DNA from: Candidatus Zhuqueibacterota bacterium 4484_219
GTDB lineage: Bacteria > Zhuqueibacterota > JdFR-76 > 4484-219
NCBI GenBank assembly: GCA_002085035.1
Contig: MZGM01000054.1
Location: forward strand, 1-7,699
Direction: 5' to 3'
DNA: 7,699 nt
In this document: piece after piece, positions 1-5,632 of the stretch
How positions within the stretch are numbered: position 1 is the stretch's first letter
Layout of the letters: every line of letters begins with the position of its first letter
Program-made: the position numbers and the translations under genes
Notes under the pieces: generated by a model
Seen by the model: the letters and a program-made list of their open reading frames with translations, nothing else
Told to the model about the DNA's origin: nothing
The model's database searches: none

Positions 1-81
1 GCAACGATGGAGGGAGCGGTACGAAGTGGCGTCCAGTGTGCCCAAAAGCTTTTGGAACGATATGCTGACGGAAACTCTTGA
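1..81 (+). CDS. FAD-dependent desaturase / amine-oxidase-family enzyme, C-terminal end (partial)
   Basis: Only the last 26 codons and a TGA stop are in the window; the gene starts to the left. The readable tail includes ATMEGAVRSGVQCAQKLLE. This matches the C-terminal FAD-contacting signature of flavin amine-oxidase-superfamily enzymes such as phytoene/zeta-carotene desaturases and the squalene-linked HpnE type, where an S/T-M-E-G-A-V-x-S-G helix ends the FAD domain. Such enzymes desaturate or dehydroxylate isoprenoids in carotenoid or hopanoid pathways, usually at the membrane. Which of these this one is cannot be told from 26 residues. The family call rests on one strongly conserved motif next to a natural stop codon. 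Confidence 0.65.
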   Translation, partial: ATMEGAVRSGVQCAQKLLERYADGNS

Positions 82-115
82 AATTTTTATGAAGAATAAA
101 AGTAGATGAGTTTTT
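72..115 (+). terminator. possible weak terminator hairpin after the desaturase gene
   Basis: AAACTC (72-77) pairs with GAGTTT (108-113), and inside it TTTTAT (85-90) pairs with ATAAAA (96-101). A T-run at 111-115 follows. The stop codon lies just inside the outer stem. The stem is AT-rich and bulged, so termination strength is doubtful. Confidence 0.3.
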
Positions 116-454
116 AGGGTCGGGCTGGACAGACACACTTGCGCCAGGGACTCGGTTAATTTCTCGGATTGCCTTTTTTGAAAGGGACGAGGAAGAATAA
201 AGCGAAAAGTTTTAGTGTTTAGAGGTTTTTAAGTTAGCCAAATCTGGAAATACCTTTTGAAACAGGTTCACTCAAAAAAAGATAGAAAGCTTCTTGATTC
301 CCTTGGCAAGAACACAGCAAATCGGGATGAATGCTAAACCGATTTTATGATTCAGTGTCGAAATATCACCTCAGATTCGGAAAACTCTGCTGCAGATTCT
401 GTCGGAAAAAGAAGTTGTTGGCAGTACTGTGGGTTTACTTCAGACATCTATTTC

Positions 455-480
455 TGTGGGAGGGCTCTCCAGAGCCCGAT
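455..480 (+). repeat. REP-like hairpin unit, family A, forward copy
   Basis: A GGAG tetranucleotide (459-462) leads into a 7-bp stem, GGGCTCT (462-468) with AGAGCCC (471-477), closed by a CC turn. The 26-nt unit matches the reverse complement of 505-530 at 21 of 26 positions. Four of the five differences form two compensatory base-pair swaps in the stem. GGAG/GTAG followed by a hairpin is typical of REP sequences linked to TnpA-REP (RAYT) transposases. Confidence 0.6.
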
Positions 481-485
481 TGCAT

Positions 486-499
486 GGCGTCTGGAGACG
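486..499 (-). repeat. partial extra REP-like unit, family A
   Basis: GGCGTCTGGAGACG at 486-499 is repeated exactly at 508-521, 22 bp further on. The first copy lacks the closing GCC and the CTCC/TGTAG flank of the full unit. It appears to be a truncated duplicate of the reverse REP hairpin. Confidence 0.5.
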
Positions 500-504
500 A
501 TTTC

Positions 505-530
505 ATCGGCGTCTGGAGACGCCTCCTACA
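505..530 (-). repeat. REP-like hairpin unit, family A, reverse copy
   Basis: On the - strand this unit reads TGTAGGAG followed by the stem GGCGTCT / AGACGCC with a CC turn. On the + strand the palindrome is GGCGTCTGGAGACGCC (508-523). Together with 455-480 it forms an inverted pair, as in bacterial interspersed mosaic elements. Confidence 0.6.
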
Positions 531-864
531 TCTGGTTTTCAAGTAGAATGGAGCACGTTTTCTGTGAAATTAGCATTTTTCAACAGAATCTGGGCAAGAG
601 GTAGAAAAATCTTTAGAAGGGTTTTTCCGAATCTGGGATGATATCAACAGAAGGTACGATTTGTGTACAACAAGCAATATTAACAAATTCAGGTACGTGG
701 TCGTGTGGTGGGGGTAGAAGAGTTGCCGGTTGAGATTCCCATAAAAAGGTAGTGAGCCTGGATTTTTGTAAGCCAGTAATCTGCACTGCTTGGCCTGTCC
801 TGCATGGGTCCGAGTACCCTCTACTAAATGGAGAAGATAAAGTCACAACTCCAAATCCTACTGT

Positions 865-889
865 CAGAACCTTTTAGCAAAATTTTCTG
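865..889 (-). terminator. possible hairpin downstream of the lipoprotein gene
   Basis: This is a symmetric hairpin: CAGAA/TTCTG outer stem, a 2x2 mismatch, then TTTT/AAAA around an AGC loop. It starts about 20 bp past the lipoprotein stop codon. No T-run follows on the - strand, so it may be a 3' end-protecting hairpin, a weak terminator or chance. Confidence 0.25.
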
Positions 890-909
890 AAGCTGAGTTT
901 ATTTATGAT

Positions 910-1257
910 CTATTGTGCTTGTTTCTTTTGCGACACGATCTGCCGTTGTTTCTTTAATTGGGCAATAGCTTTTGTTAATACCCTTTCCCATTCTTCAGGA
1001 TGTTGTTCATAATAGTGACGAATCTGTTGATACTTTTCGGGGGTAAAACGGTAATGAGAAAACAGAGCTTGAAGTTTTTGTTTGCGTTCGTTGGGAGGAA
1101 GAGAGGATTTTTGCAGAAGCAAAGCTTCAACATAGAGTTCGACGAATTTCTTTTCGTCAAATGTCGGTTTCGAGCTGGATGATTGTTGAGAGCAGCCGCA
1201 CAGGGTTCCGATTATTGCGACCAAAACAATCACAAGGTAAGTTACTAAGTTGCGCAT
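910..1257 (-). CDS. small lipoprotein, DUF4296-like
   Basis: This gene encodes 115 residues with an N-terminal export signal: positive MR, then a hydrophobic stretch at about residues 4-19. A lipobox-like L-C-G-C ends at Cys22, the expected lipidation site; Cys20 also lies in the motif. A short Ser-rich linker (about 24-29) leads into a helical domain of about 80 residues. The pattern FVELYVEALLLQ, then YRFTPEKYQQIRHYYEQHPEEW, then a closing helix, resembles DUF4296 lipoproteins of the Bacteroidota and their relatives ('...L..LHLAEA ... Y...F..SL.YYS.NPE.....I...V...L'). The function of that family is unknown. The ATG is preceded by AAAGG (rc of 1267-1271) at good spacing, and a near-consensus promoter lies just upstream. 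The C-terminus is rich in Lys and Gln. The lipoprotein call is firm; the family call is from remembered pattern only. Confidence 0.8.
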   Translation of the reverse strand: MRNLVTYLVIVLVAIIGTLCGCSQQSSSSKPTFDEKKFVELYVEALLLQKSSLPPNERKQKLQALFSHYRFTPEKYQQIRHYYEQHPEEWERVLTKAIAQLKKQRQIVSQKKQAQ

Positions 1258-1286
1258 GGGTAGTACCTTTCAAAATGCTTTTCTAT

Positions 1287-1315
1287 ATTTTAACAAGAAA
1301 ATGAGCAAAAGTCAA
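1287..1315 (-). promoter_or_regulatory. sigma-70-type promoter of the lipoprotein gene
   Basis: On the - strand the -35 box is TTGACT (1315-1310) and the -10 box is TAAAAT (1292-1287), each 5 of 6 to consensus, with exactly 17 bp between them. The -10 box ends 29 bp before the ATG, leaving a short leader that contains the AAAGG ribosome binding site. Box identity, spacing and position all agree. Confidence 0.75.
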
Positions 1316-1335
1316 TGGTGTTTTTGAATGATTGT

Positions 1336-1357
1336 GAGGCATTCAATTGAAGGCCTC
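1336..1357. promoter_or_regulatory. 22-bp near-perfect palindrome, candidate operator
   Basis: The dyad is GAGGC-A-TTCAA / TTGAA-G-GCCTC, with 10 of 11 base pairs matched and no spacer. It lies in the divergent spacer between the lipoprotein and rhaB genes, about 20 bp upstream of the lipoprotein -35 box and about 145 bp upstream of the rhaB start. Its length and symmetry fit binding by a dimeric regulator (LacI- or GntR-type). The alternative hairpin TTGAATG (1324-1330) / CATTCAA (1340-1346) overlaps it and cannot form at the same time. No regulator gene is in the window. Confidence 0.4.
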
Positions 1358-1374
1358 TGGTGACCGGGCAATTT

Positions 1375-1404
1375 TTAGTCTTGCTAAAGAGCTAATATTT
1401 TTTT
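1375..1404 (+). terminator. weak hairpin plus T-run upstream of rhaB
   Basis: TTAG (1375-1378) and CTT (1380-1382) pair with AAG (1387-1389) and CTAA (1392-1395), with a GCTA loop and small bulges. A run of seven T (1398-1404) follows. The form is terminator-like but the stem is weak. If transcribed from upstream it could attenuate rhaB expression; this is speculative. Confidence 0.25.
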
Positions 1405-1502
1405 AAATTGAACAATGATTGTCAATCGATGGTTCCAGATGAAGTCAGAAATGAATCATAGAACTTAATTTCAAGAGACTATTTATTAGAGGAGACCAGA
1501 CA

Positions 1503-2996
1503 ATGGGCAAATCGAAGACAGCAAAGTTTCTTGCTCTTGATCTTGGTGCCGAAAGCGGCAGGGCAATGATAGGTAGTTTTGACGGGGAGCTGTTGCGTCT
1601 GGAAGAAATACACCGTTTTTCTAACGGAGCGGTGCAAGTACTGGATAGCTTACACTGGGATGTTTTGTATTTGTGGAAGGAGATCAAACAAAGTTTGGCT
1701 TTAGCTGCTCAAACTTGCGGTGATAGTCTTATCAGCATTGGTCTTGATACCTGGGGGCTGGACTTTGGGCTGCTGGCAGCCGATGACACATTGTTGTGCA
1801 ATCCCTACCATTACCGCGATAGTCGCACTAATGGAATGATGGAAGTCGCTTTTCAGCATCTGCCTCGCTCGGAAATCTACGAGCGGACTGGTATCCAGTT
1901 CATGCAATTAAACAGCCTTTATCAGCTTCTGGCAATGGTTCAATCCGAGACGCCGATACTACGAATGGCTAAAGTTTTTCTAATGATGCCCGATCTTTTT
2001 AACTTCTGGCTAACCGGACGTAAGGTTAACGAATTTACCGATGCTACTACCACCCAGTGCTATGACCCACGCGCTGGCGATTGGGCCTGGGAGCTATTGG
2101 AAAAATTGGGCATCCCTACCCAGATTTTTCAAGAGATTGTGCCTCCGGGTACAGTGATAGACTCGTTACTTGCCTCTGTGGCAGAGGAAACAGGTTGTCC
2201 ACAAATTCCGGTAGTTGCACCGGGAACTCATGACACAGCCTCTGCTGTGGCCGCAGTGCCTACTACAGATTCCGACTACATCTATCTTAGCTCCGGTACC
2301 TGGTCACTTATGGGTGTAGAAATCGACAAACCACTTATTACCTCGGAGAGCTTGGCTAATAATTTTACCAATGAAGGTGGTGTAAACAATACATTCCGTC
2401 TGCTTAAGAATATCATGGGGCTGTGGTTAGTCCAGGAATGTCGACGTGAGTGGGCTCGTAGAGGCACTACATATTCTTACGACGAACTTTCCCAGATGGC
2501 TGCCCAGGCTCCTGCCTTTGTTTCGCTGATTGTTCCTGGTGATTCTCGTTTTTTAGCTCCTGGTGACATGCCTACCCGTATTCAGGATTTTTGTCGCGAT
2601 ACAAATCAGCCTGTGCCAGAAACCAATGGTGCTATTGTACGCTGCGCATTGGAGAGCCTTGCCTTGGAGTACCGTTGGGTTGCCGAACGGCTACAGGACA
2701 TGCTGGGTCGTCCCCTGCCGAGGATACACATCGTCGGGGGAGGTTCCCGGAATCGTTTGCTGAATCAATTCACAGCCGATTGCACGGGACGAAGGGTGAT
2801 TGCTGGCCCTGCAGAGGCAACTGCCATTGGTAATGTTCTGGTGCAAGCGTTGGCTATGGGCTACATTCCCTCGTTAGCAGAGGGCCGCACCATCGTGCGC
2901 AAATCCTTCGAGGTAGCGGTATTTGAACCGAGGGATACTTCTGCCTGGGATGAAGCTTACGAACGATATTTAAAGCTTAGACCTGAATTTGGTTAG
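1503..2996 (+). CDS. rhaB: rhamnulokinase (FGGY carbohydrate kinase)
   Basis: The enzyme phosphorylates L-rhamnulose with ATP to L-rhamnulose 1-phosphate, the second step of L-rhamnose breakdown, in the cytoplasm. The 497-residue product is close to the usual ~490. Visible marks of the family are: the N-terminal phosphate-binding strand with D13-L-G-A-E-S-G-R20; EEIHRFSNG next to it; the sugar-site stretch DTWGLDFGLL; the FGGY signature with GTHDTA at 241-246, where D244 is the expected catalytic base; YLSSGTWSLMGVE; NEGGVNNTFRLLKNIMGLW; and the ATP-domain motif HIVGGGSRNRLLNQF from residue 409. A GAGGAG ribosome binding site lies 8-9 bp before the ATG. No isomerase, aldolase or rhamnose transporter gene is in the window, so rhaB appears alone here. 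A palindrome and a weak hairpin in its leader could be its control sites. Confidence 0.95.
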   Translation: MGKSKTAKFLALDLGAESGRAMIGSFDGELLRLEEIHRFSNGAVQVLDSLHWDVLYLWKEIKQSLALAAQTCGDSLISIGLDTWGLDFGLLAADDTLLCNPYHYRDSRTNGMMEVAFQHLPRSEIYERTGIQFMQLNSLYQLLAMVQSETPILRMAKVFLMMPDLFNFWLTGRKVNEFTDATTTQCYDPRAGDWAWELLEKLGIPTQIFQEIVPPGTVIDSLLASVAEETGCPQIPVVAPGTHDTASAVAAVPTTDSDYIYLSSGTWSLMGVEIDKPLITSESLANNFTNEGGVNNTFRLLKNIMGLWLVQECRREWARRGTTYSYDELSQMAAQAPAFVSLIVPGDSRFLAPGDMPTRIQDFCRDTNQPVPETNGAIVRCALESLALEYRWVAERLQDMLGRPLPRIHIVGGGSRNRLLNQFTADCTGRRVIAGPAEATAIGNVLVQALAMGYIPSLAEGRTIVRKSFEVAVFEPRDTSAWDEAYERYLKLRPEFG

Positions 2997-3026
2997 GATA
3001 ATTGAAATGGCAAAAAATCGTAATCT

Positions 3027-3052
3027 GTGGCTGGTAAAATCGAATCAGCCAC
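3027..3052 (+). terminator. hairpin between rhaB and prfB
   Basis: GTGGCTG (3027-3033) pairs perfectly with CAGCCAC (3046-3052) around a 12-nt loop, and two further loop-closing pairs are possible. It starts 31 bp after the rhaB stop. Only a short, interrupted T-rich tail (TTTGTTG) follows, so it is a moderate candidate for a rhaB terminator that separates it from prfB. Confidence 0.5.
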
Positions 3053-3121
3053 TTTGTTGAATTACCCACCCATATGATTTAGGGAGAAGACAATTTTAAC
3101 GAAACCATGAGGATGTGTGAC

Positions 3122-4229
3122 ATGAACGAAGAACTTTACTCAAAGTTTACAGATTTGACGACTCGCCTGGAACAATTACGAGGCTATCTTTGAAGTTGAT
3201 CGCCTGGAATCTGAAATAGCTGAATTAGAGGCAGAAACTGGCAAGTCTGATTTTTGGAATGATAGTGCTCGTGCTCAGACAACTCTCCAACAGATCAGCC
3301 AGAAAAAAGATCGCGTGGAGCGATGGAAAAAACTAAAAAGGCAACAAGAAGATATTGAGGCGTTGTTCGAGCTTTCGAACGAGACCGACGATGATGAGTT
3401 GCTTCCGGAACTTCAGCAGGAGTTAGATGCTTTCAGAAAGAGCGTAGAAAATCTGGAATTGGAAAGTATGCTGGCTGGTGTCGATGATTCCAAGAACGCT
3501 ATTTTAACAATTCATGCTGGTGCTGGTGGGACTGAAGCCCAGGACTGGGCTGAGATGTTGCTACGCATGTATCTTCGCTGGTTGGAACAAAAAGGATATG
3601 AACATCACATCCTTGATATTCAGCCAGGAGAAGAGGCAGGGATCAAAAGCGCAGTGCTTGAAGTTCGGGGAGACTACGCTTATGGTTATTTGAAGGCTGA
3701 AGCAGGGGTCCATCGTTTAGTAAGATTATCTCCATTCGATGCTAACCATCGACGTCATACTTCTTTTGCCTCGGTGTTTGTGTATCCCGAGGTTGAATCT
3801 GACGTTGAAGTTGATATTAATCCCAAGGATTTGCGGATTGACACTTTCCGTGCCAGTGGGGCTGGTGGCCAGCATGTGAACAAAACTAGTTCAGCGGTGC
3901 GTATTACTCATATTCCTACTGGTATTGTGGTGCAGTGTCAGGCCGAGCGTTCGCAGCATTCCAATCGGGAGAATGCAATGAAAATCCTGCGGGCACGATT
4001 GTATCAGAAAAAAAGAGAAGAAGAACAGCAAAAACGAGCTGAGATTGAAAAGACTAAAAAGGAAATCGCCTGGGGAAGTCAGATTAGGTCCTATGTGTTT
4101 CACCCCTACAGTTTAGTCAAGGATCATCGTACTGGTGTAGAGACTGGCAATGTACAGGCAGTAATGGACGGAGATTTAGATGAATTCATCAAGGGATTCT
4201 TGACTGCGAAAGATTTGCAAAACAACTGA
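3122..4229 (+). CDS. prfB: peptide chain release factor 2, with +1 programmed frameshift
   Basis: RF2 recognises UGA and UAA stop codons on the ribosome and triggers peptide release. The reading frame opens at ATG 3122 with 23 codons ending in RGYL, then meets an in-frame TGA at 3191-3193. Skipping one base (T3191) continues at GAA 3192 through to TGA 4227-4229, giving 368 residues in all; E. coli RF2 has 365. The joined protein has SPF at 203-205 (stop-codon recognition) and GGQ at 248-250 (hydrolysis), within two residues of the E. coli positions. AGG (3110-3112) serves as ribosome binding site for ATG 3122. In-frame ATGs at 3107 and 3113 are possible but poorly placed starts. A TATGAT -10-like box (3073-3078) has no good -35 partner. 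alr follows after 21 bp, so the two are probably co-transcribed. Confidence 0.96.
3179..3194 (+). promoter_or_regulatory. prfB: prfB autoregulatory +1 frameshift site
   Basis: The site reads CGAGGC-TAT-CTT-TGA-A. Slippery CTT is at 3188-3190 and the stop TGA at 3191-3193; slipping forward by one base puts TTT (3189-3191) in the P site and GAA next. The Shine-Dalgarno-like GAGG (3180-3183) lies 4 nt before CTT, where E. coli has AGGGGG at 3 nt. In the known mechanism low RF2 slows termination at the UGA and lets the ribosome shift, so RF2 limits its own synthesis. The base after the stop is A, not the C of the E. coli site. Confidence 0.93.
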
Positions 4230-4250
4230 ATTAACTAGAGAGGTGACCAA

Positions 4251-5378
4251 TTGCGAGCTACGGTAGCAGAGATTAATTTGTCGGCTATTGAGTTTAATTT
4301 GCAGCAGATTAAGGATAAAGTTGCTCCGGCAAAGATTATGGCAGTGGTAAAAGCTAATGCTTATGGGCATGGAGCATTAGAGGTGAGCCGTAAGGTGCTT
4401 GAAACTGGCGCAAGCTATCTGGGGGTGGCATTATTAGAAGAAGGAGTGAAACTACGCAGTCAAGGTATTCAAGCTCCCATTCTGGTATTTGGTGGTTTTT
4501 TTCCTGATGAAGCCGAAGAGTTTCTTCAACACGGGTTGGAGGTTACTCTTTATAATGAGGAGAATCTTTTTGCACTAACAGCCGCTGCACAAAAATTGAA
4601 CCAGAAGGCAAAAGTGCACATCAAAGTTGATACGGGCCTGGGACGAGTTGGAGTGCCGTGGCAAAAAGCGACTTCTTTTGTCAAACGGGTGTGGAAAACG
4701 CCAGAGATAGAAGTGATTGGGTTGTACACCCATCTTGCTACCGCCGACGAACGAGACAAAACGTTTGCCAATTTGCAATTGACACGTTTTAGATCGGTGA
4801 TTGAACAATTGGGGAAAGAAGGCATTAACATACCGATTAAACATGCAGCTAACAGTGGAGCTATTTTAGATTTGCCAGATAGCTATTTTGATATGGTGCG
4901 TCCAGGTATTATAATATATGGGTATTATCCTTCTCTTGAAACTTCCGAAAGCCTGCCGCTGCGGCCAGCGATGAGATTAAAATCTACAATTCTTCATGTG
5001 AAGGAAGTATCGGCAGGAACATCGGTAAGCTATGGAAGAGAGTTTATTACTCCCCGGACTACCCGCATCGTCACCATCCCAGTGGGCTATGCCGATGGTT
5101 ACAATCGGTTATTGAGCAATAGAGGAGAGGTGATAATTCGAGGGAAGAAATATCCGGTTGTGGGGAGGGTATGTATGGATCAAATAATGGTAGATGTAGG
5201 TGAGGATGTAGACGTAAAAGTAGGTGACGAAGTAGTTTTGTGGGGACAGCAGGGTGATGTTGAAATCAGCGTGTACGATCTTTGCCGCAAGCTGCAAACG
5301 ATTCCCAATGAAGTTTGTTGTTGGGTGTCTTCGCGAGTGCCGCGAGTTTATGAAAATTCAGGAAGGTGTAAATGTTAG
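4251..5378 (+). CDS. alr: alanine racemase
   Basis: This PLP enzyme interconverts L- and D-alanine and so supplies D-Ala for peptidoglycan in the cytoplasm. The protein has 375 residues, the usual length. The N-terminal barrel carries the PLP lysine K34 in AVVKANAYGHGA. The second catalytic base is expected at Y261 in SVSYGREF, and the C-terminal beta domain has the conserved RVCMDQIMVDVG with M309-D310. The end RVPRVY is also typical. The start is TTG 4251: the family pattern begins right there (RATVAEINLSAIEFN), and GAGAGGTGA (4238-4246) is a strong ribosome binding site at correct spacing. Only 21 bp separate it from prfB, so an operon is likely. The 3' end overlaps the start of a methyltransferase remnant and a good internal ribosome binding site (5360-5368). 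Confidence 0.95.
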   Translation: MRATVAEINLSAIEFNLQQIKDKVAPAKIMAVVKANAYGHGALEVSRKVLETGASYLGVALLEEGVKLRSQGIQAPILVFGGFFPDEAEEFLQHGLEVTLYNEENLFALTAAAQKLNQKAKVHIKVDTGLGRVGVPWQKATSFVKRVWKTPEIEVIGLYTHLATADERDKTFANLQLTRFRSVIEQLGKEGINIPIKHAANSGAILDLPDSYFDMVRPGIIIYGYYPSLETSESLPLRPAMRLKSTILHVKEVSAGTSVSYGREFITPRTTRIVTIPVGYADGYNRLLSNRGEVIIRGKKYPVVGRVCMDQIMVDVGEDVDVKVGDEVVLWGQQGDVEISVYDLCRKLQTIPNEVCCWVSSRVPRVYENSGRCKC

Positions 5379-5574
5379 TGCCTTTAAGAGTCGTAAAAGG
5401 ATAAAAAGACTTTTCCCAAAAGATTTTAAAGAAGAAACTACTACTGTCTGGAACTTCAAGCAAAGAGGTAACTGGGCAACACATAGTGGAGAATATAGAG
5501 GGAATCCTGAGTATTATGCCTTCATGAAATTATGTTATAGACTTCTGCAAAACAGACAATTTACATCTTATTAA
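5350..5574 (+). pseudogene. truncated site-specific DNA methyltransferase remnant
   Basis: The frame opened by ATG 5350 contains RIKRLFPKDFKEETTTVW and then RGNWATHSGEYRGN. From memory, this is the N-terminal signature of restriction-modification DNA methyltransferases of the N6_N4_Mtase type ('LFPK-F...TTVW-FP-RG-WATH---YRGN-', normally followed by the DPF/FxGSGTT AdoMet motif and catalytic D/NPPY). Here the likeness stops at N of YRGN (about 5505), and the frame ends at TAA 5572-5574 inside the repeat element. No AdoMet or catalytic motif is present, so the product would be inactive. The start is unclear: ATG 5350 has a poor ribosome binding site and overlaps alr by 29 bp. ATG 5372 has a strong one (AGGAAGGTG) but is in another frame and stops after 10 codons, which hints at an extra frameshift. 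It is most likely a decayed fragment left by loss of the rest of the gene. Confidence 0.6.
5527..5537 (+). repeat. left direct repeat (candidate target-site duplication)
   Basis: AAATTATGTTA is identical to 5685-5695. It is 1 bp from the left inverted repeat; the right copy is 2 bp from the right inverted repeat. An AT-rich 11-mer could recur by chance, but its placement on both edges of an inverted-repeat element makes a duplication on insertion more likely. Confidence 0.5.
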
Positions 5575-5580
5575 ATTAAT

Positions 5581-5606
5581 GGTAGTCGCAACCTTTAGGT
5601 TACGTA
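5581..5606 (+). repeat. REP-like hairpin unit, family B, forward copy
   Basis: The unit is GGTAG followed by T and an 8-bp stem: CGCAACCT (5587-5594), TT loop, AGGTTACG (5597-5604), with one C-A mismatch. GTAG plus hairpin is the standard REP layout. It pairs as an inverted copy with 5633-5658. Confidence 0.6.
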
Positions 5607-5632
5607 AGGCACTATAAATATAGAAATTATGA

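Larger units (their letters stand above)
372..635. mobile_element. composite inverted-repeat element (MITE/BIME-like), copy 1
   Basis: Two nested inverted repeats frame this stretch. The outer pair is CAGATTCGGAAAA (372-384) with its exact reverse complement at 623-635 (13 bp). The inner pair is CAGATTCTGTCGGAAAAA (393-410) with an imperfect partner, TTTTTCAACAGAATCTG, at 576-592. In the middle lie two opposed REP-like hairpins (455-480 and 505-530) and an extra partial copy (486-499). A 6-bp ATATCA occurs on both sides (363-368 and 641-646), which is too short to be a convincing target duplication. No transposase is encoded, so any movement would have to be supplied from elsewhere. The repeats are seen directly; the mobile-element reading is inference from the architecture and from the similar element at 5539-5682. 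Confidence 0.55.
82..909. other. long repeat-bearing intergenic region between convergent genes
   Basis: This 828-bp stretch lies between the 3' end of the desaturase gene (+) and the 3' end of the lipoprotein gene (-). Reading frames here are short, overlap one another on both strands, lack ribosome binding sites and show no protein family that I recognise. Its structured parts are a possible terminator (72-115), an imperfect hairpin (TTCTCG 161-166 with CGAGGAA 188-194, and inner CCTTT 172-176 with AAAGG 181-185), the composite repeat element 372-635, and a hairpin at 865-889. I found no tRNA cloverleaf and no recognisable structured RNA in 640-860, but I could not fold it computationally. 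Confidence 0.6.

Noticed and set aside
225..275. tRNA-like T-loop wording GGTTCACTC
   Set aside because: No matching acceptor stem, anticodon arm or CCA end is nearby.
486..523. CRISPR-like short repeat array
   Set aside because: There are only two short direct copies 22 bp apart, which are better explained as a duplicated REP half; there are no regular spacers.
331..641. Three overlapping + strand frames of 70-85 residues
   Set aside because: They lie across the composite repeat element in all three frames and translate hairpin sequence. None has a start signal.
638..733. 31-codon frame ATG-ISTEGTICV...TWSCGGGRRVAG ending in TGA, with the same frame open again to about 875
   Set aside because: There is no ribosome binding site, and having at most one stop in about 80 codons is not rare by chance. 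I recognise no family. A selenocysteine or small-peptide reading has no supporting signal.
613..846. 77-residue frame on the - strand in the long intergenic region
   Set aside because: No ribosome binding site, no recognisable domain, and it runs through part of the inverted-repeat arm at 623-635. It looks like chance.
640..860. Possible structured RNA (6S- or SRP-like) with GGGTA/TACCC and CTGG/CCAG pairings
   Set aside because: The pairings I could find by eye are short and inconsistent, and no conserved motif of a known RNA family was matched. An Infernal/Rfam scan would settle it.
3008..3061. 17-codon frame starting ATGGCAAAAAATCG after rhaB
   Set aside because: It covers the putative terminator hairpin and has no ribosome binding site.
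3315..4229. prfB as a shorter 304-residue gene starting at ATG 3315
   Set aside because: The coding signal continues upstream in the same frame to GAA 3192 and joins a 23-codon leader at a classic CTT-TGA shift site, which restores normal RF2 length and motif positions.
4550..4844. Long - strand frames inside alr, and similar ones inside lysS, prfB and rhaB
   Set aside because: They are antisense shadows of well-identified genes, without their own start signals or recognisable domains.
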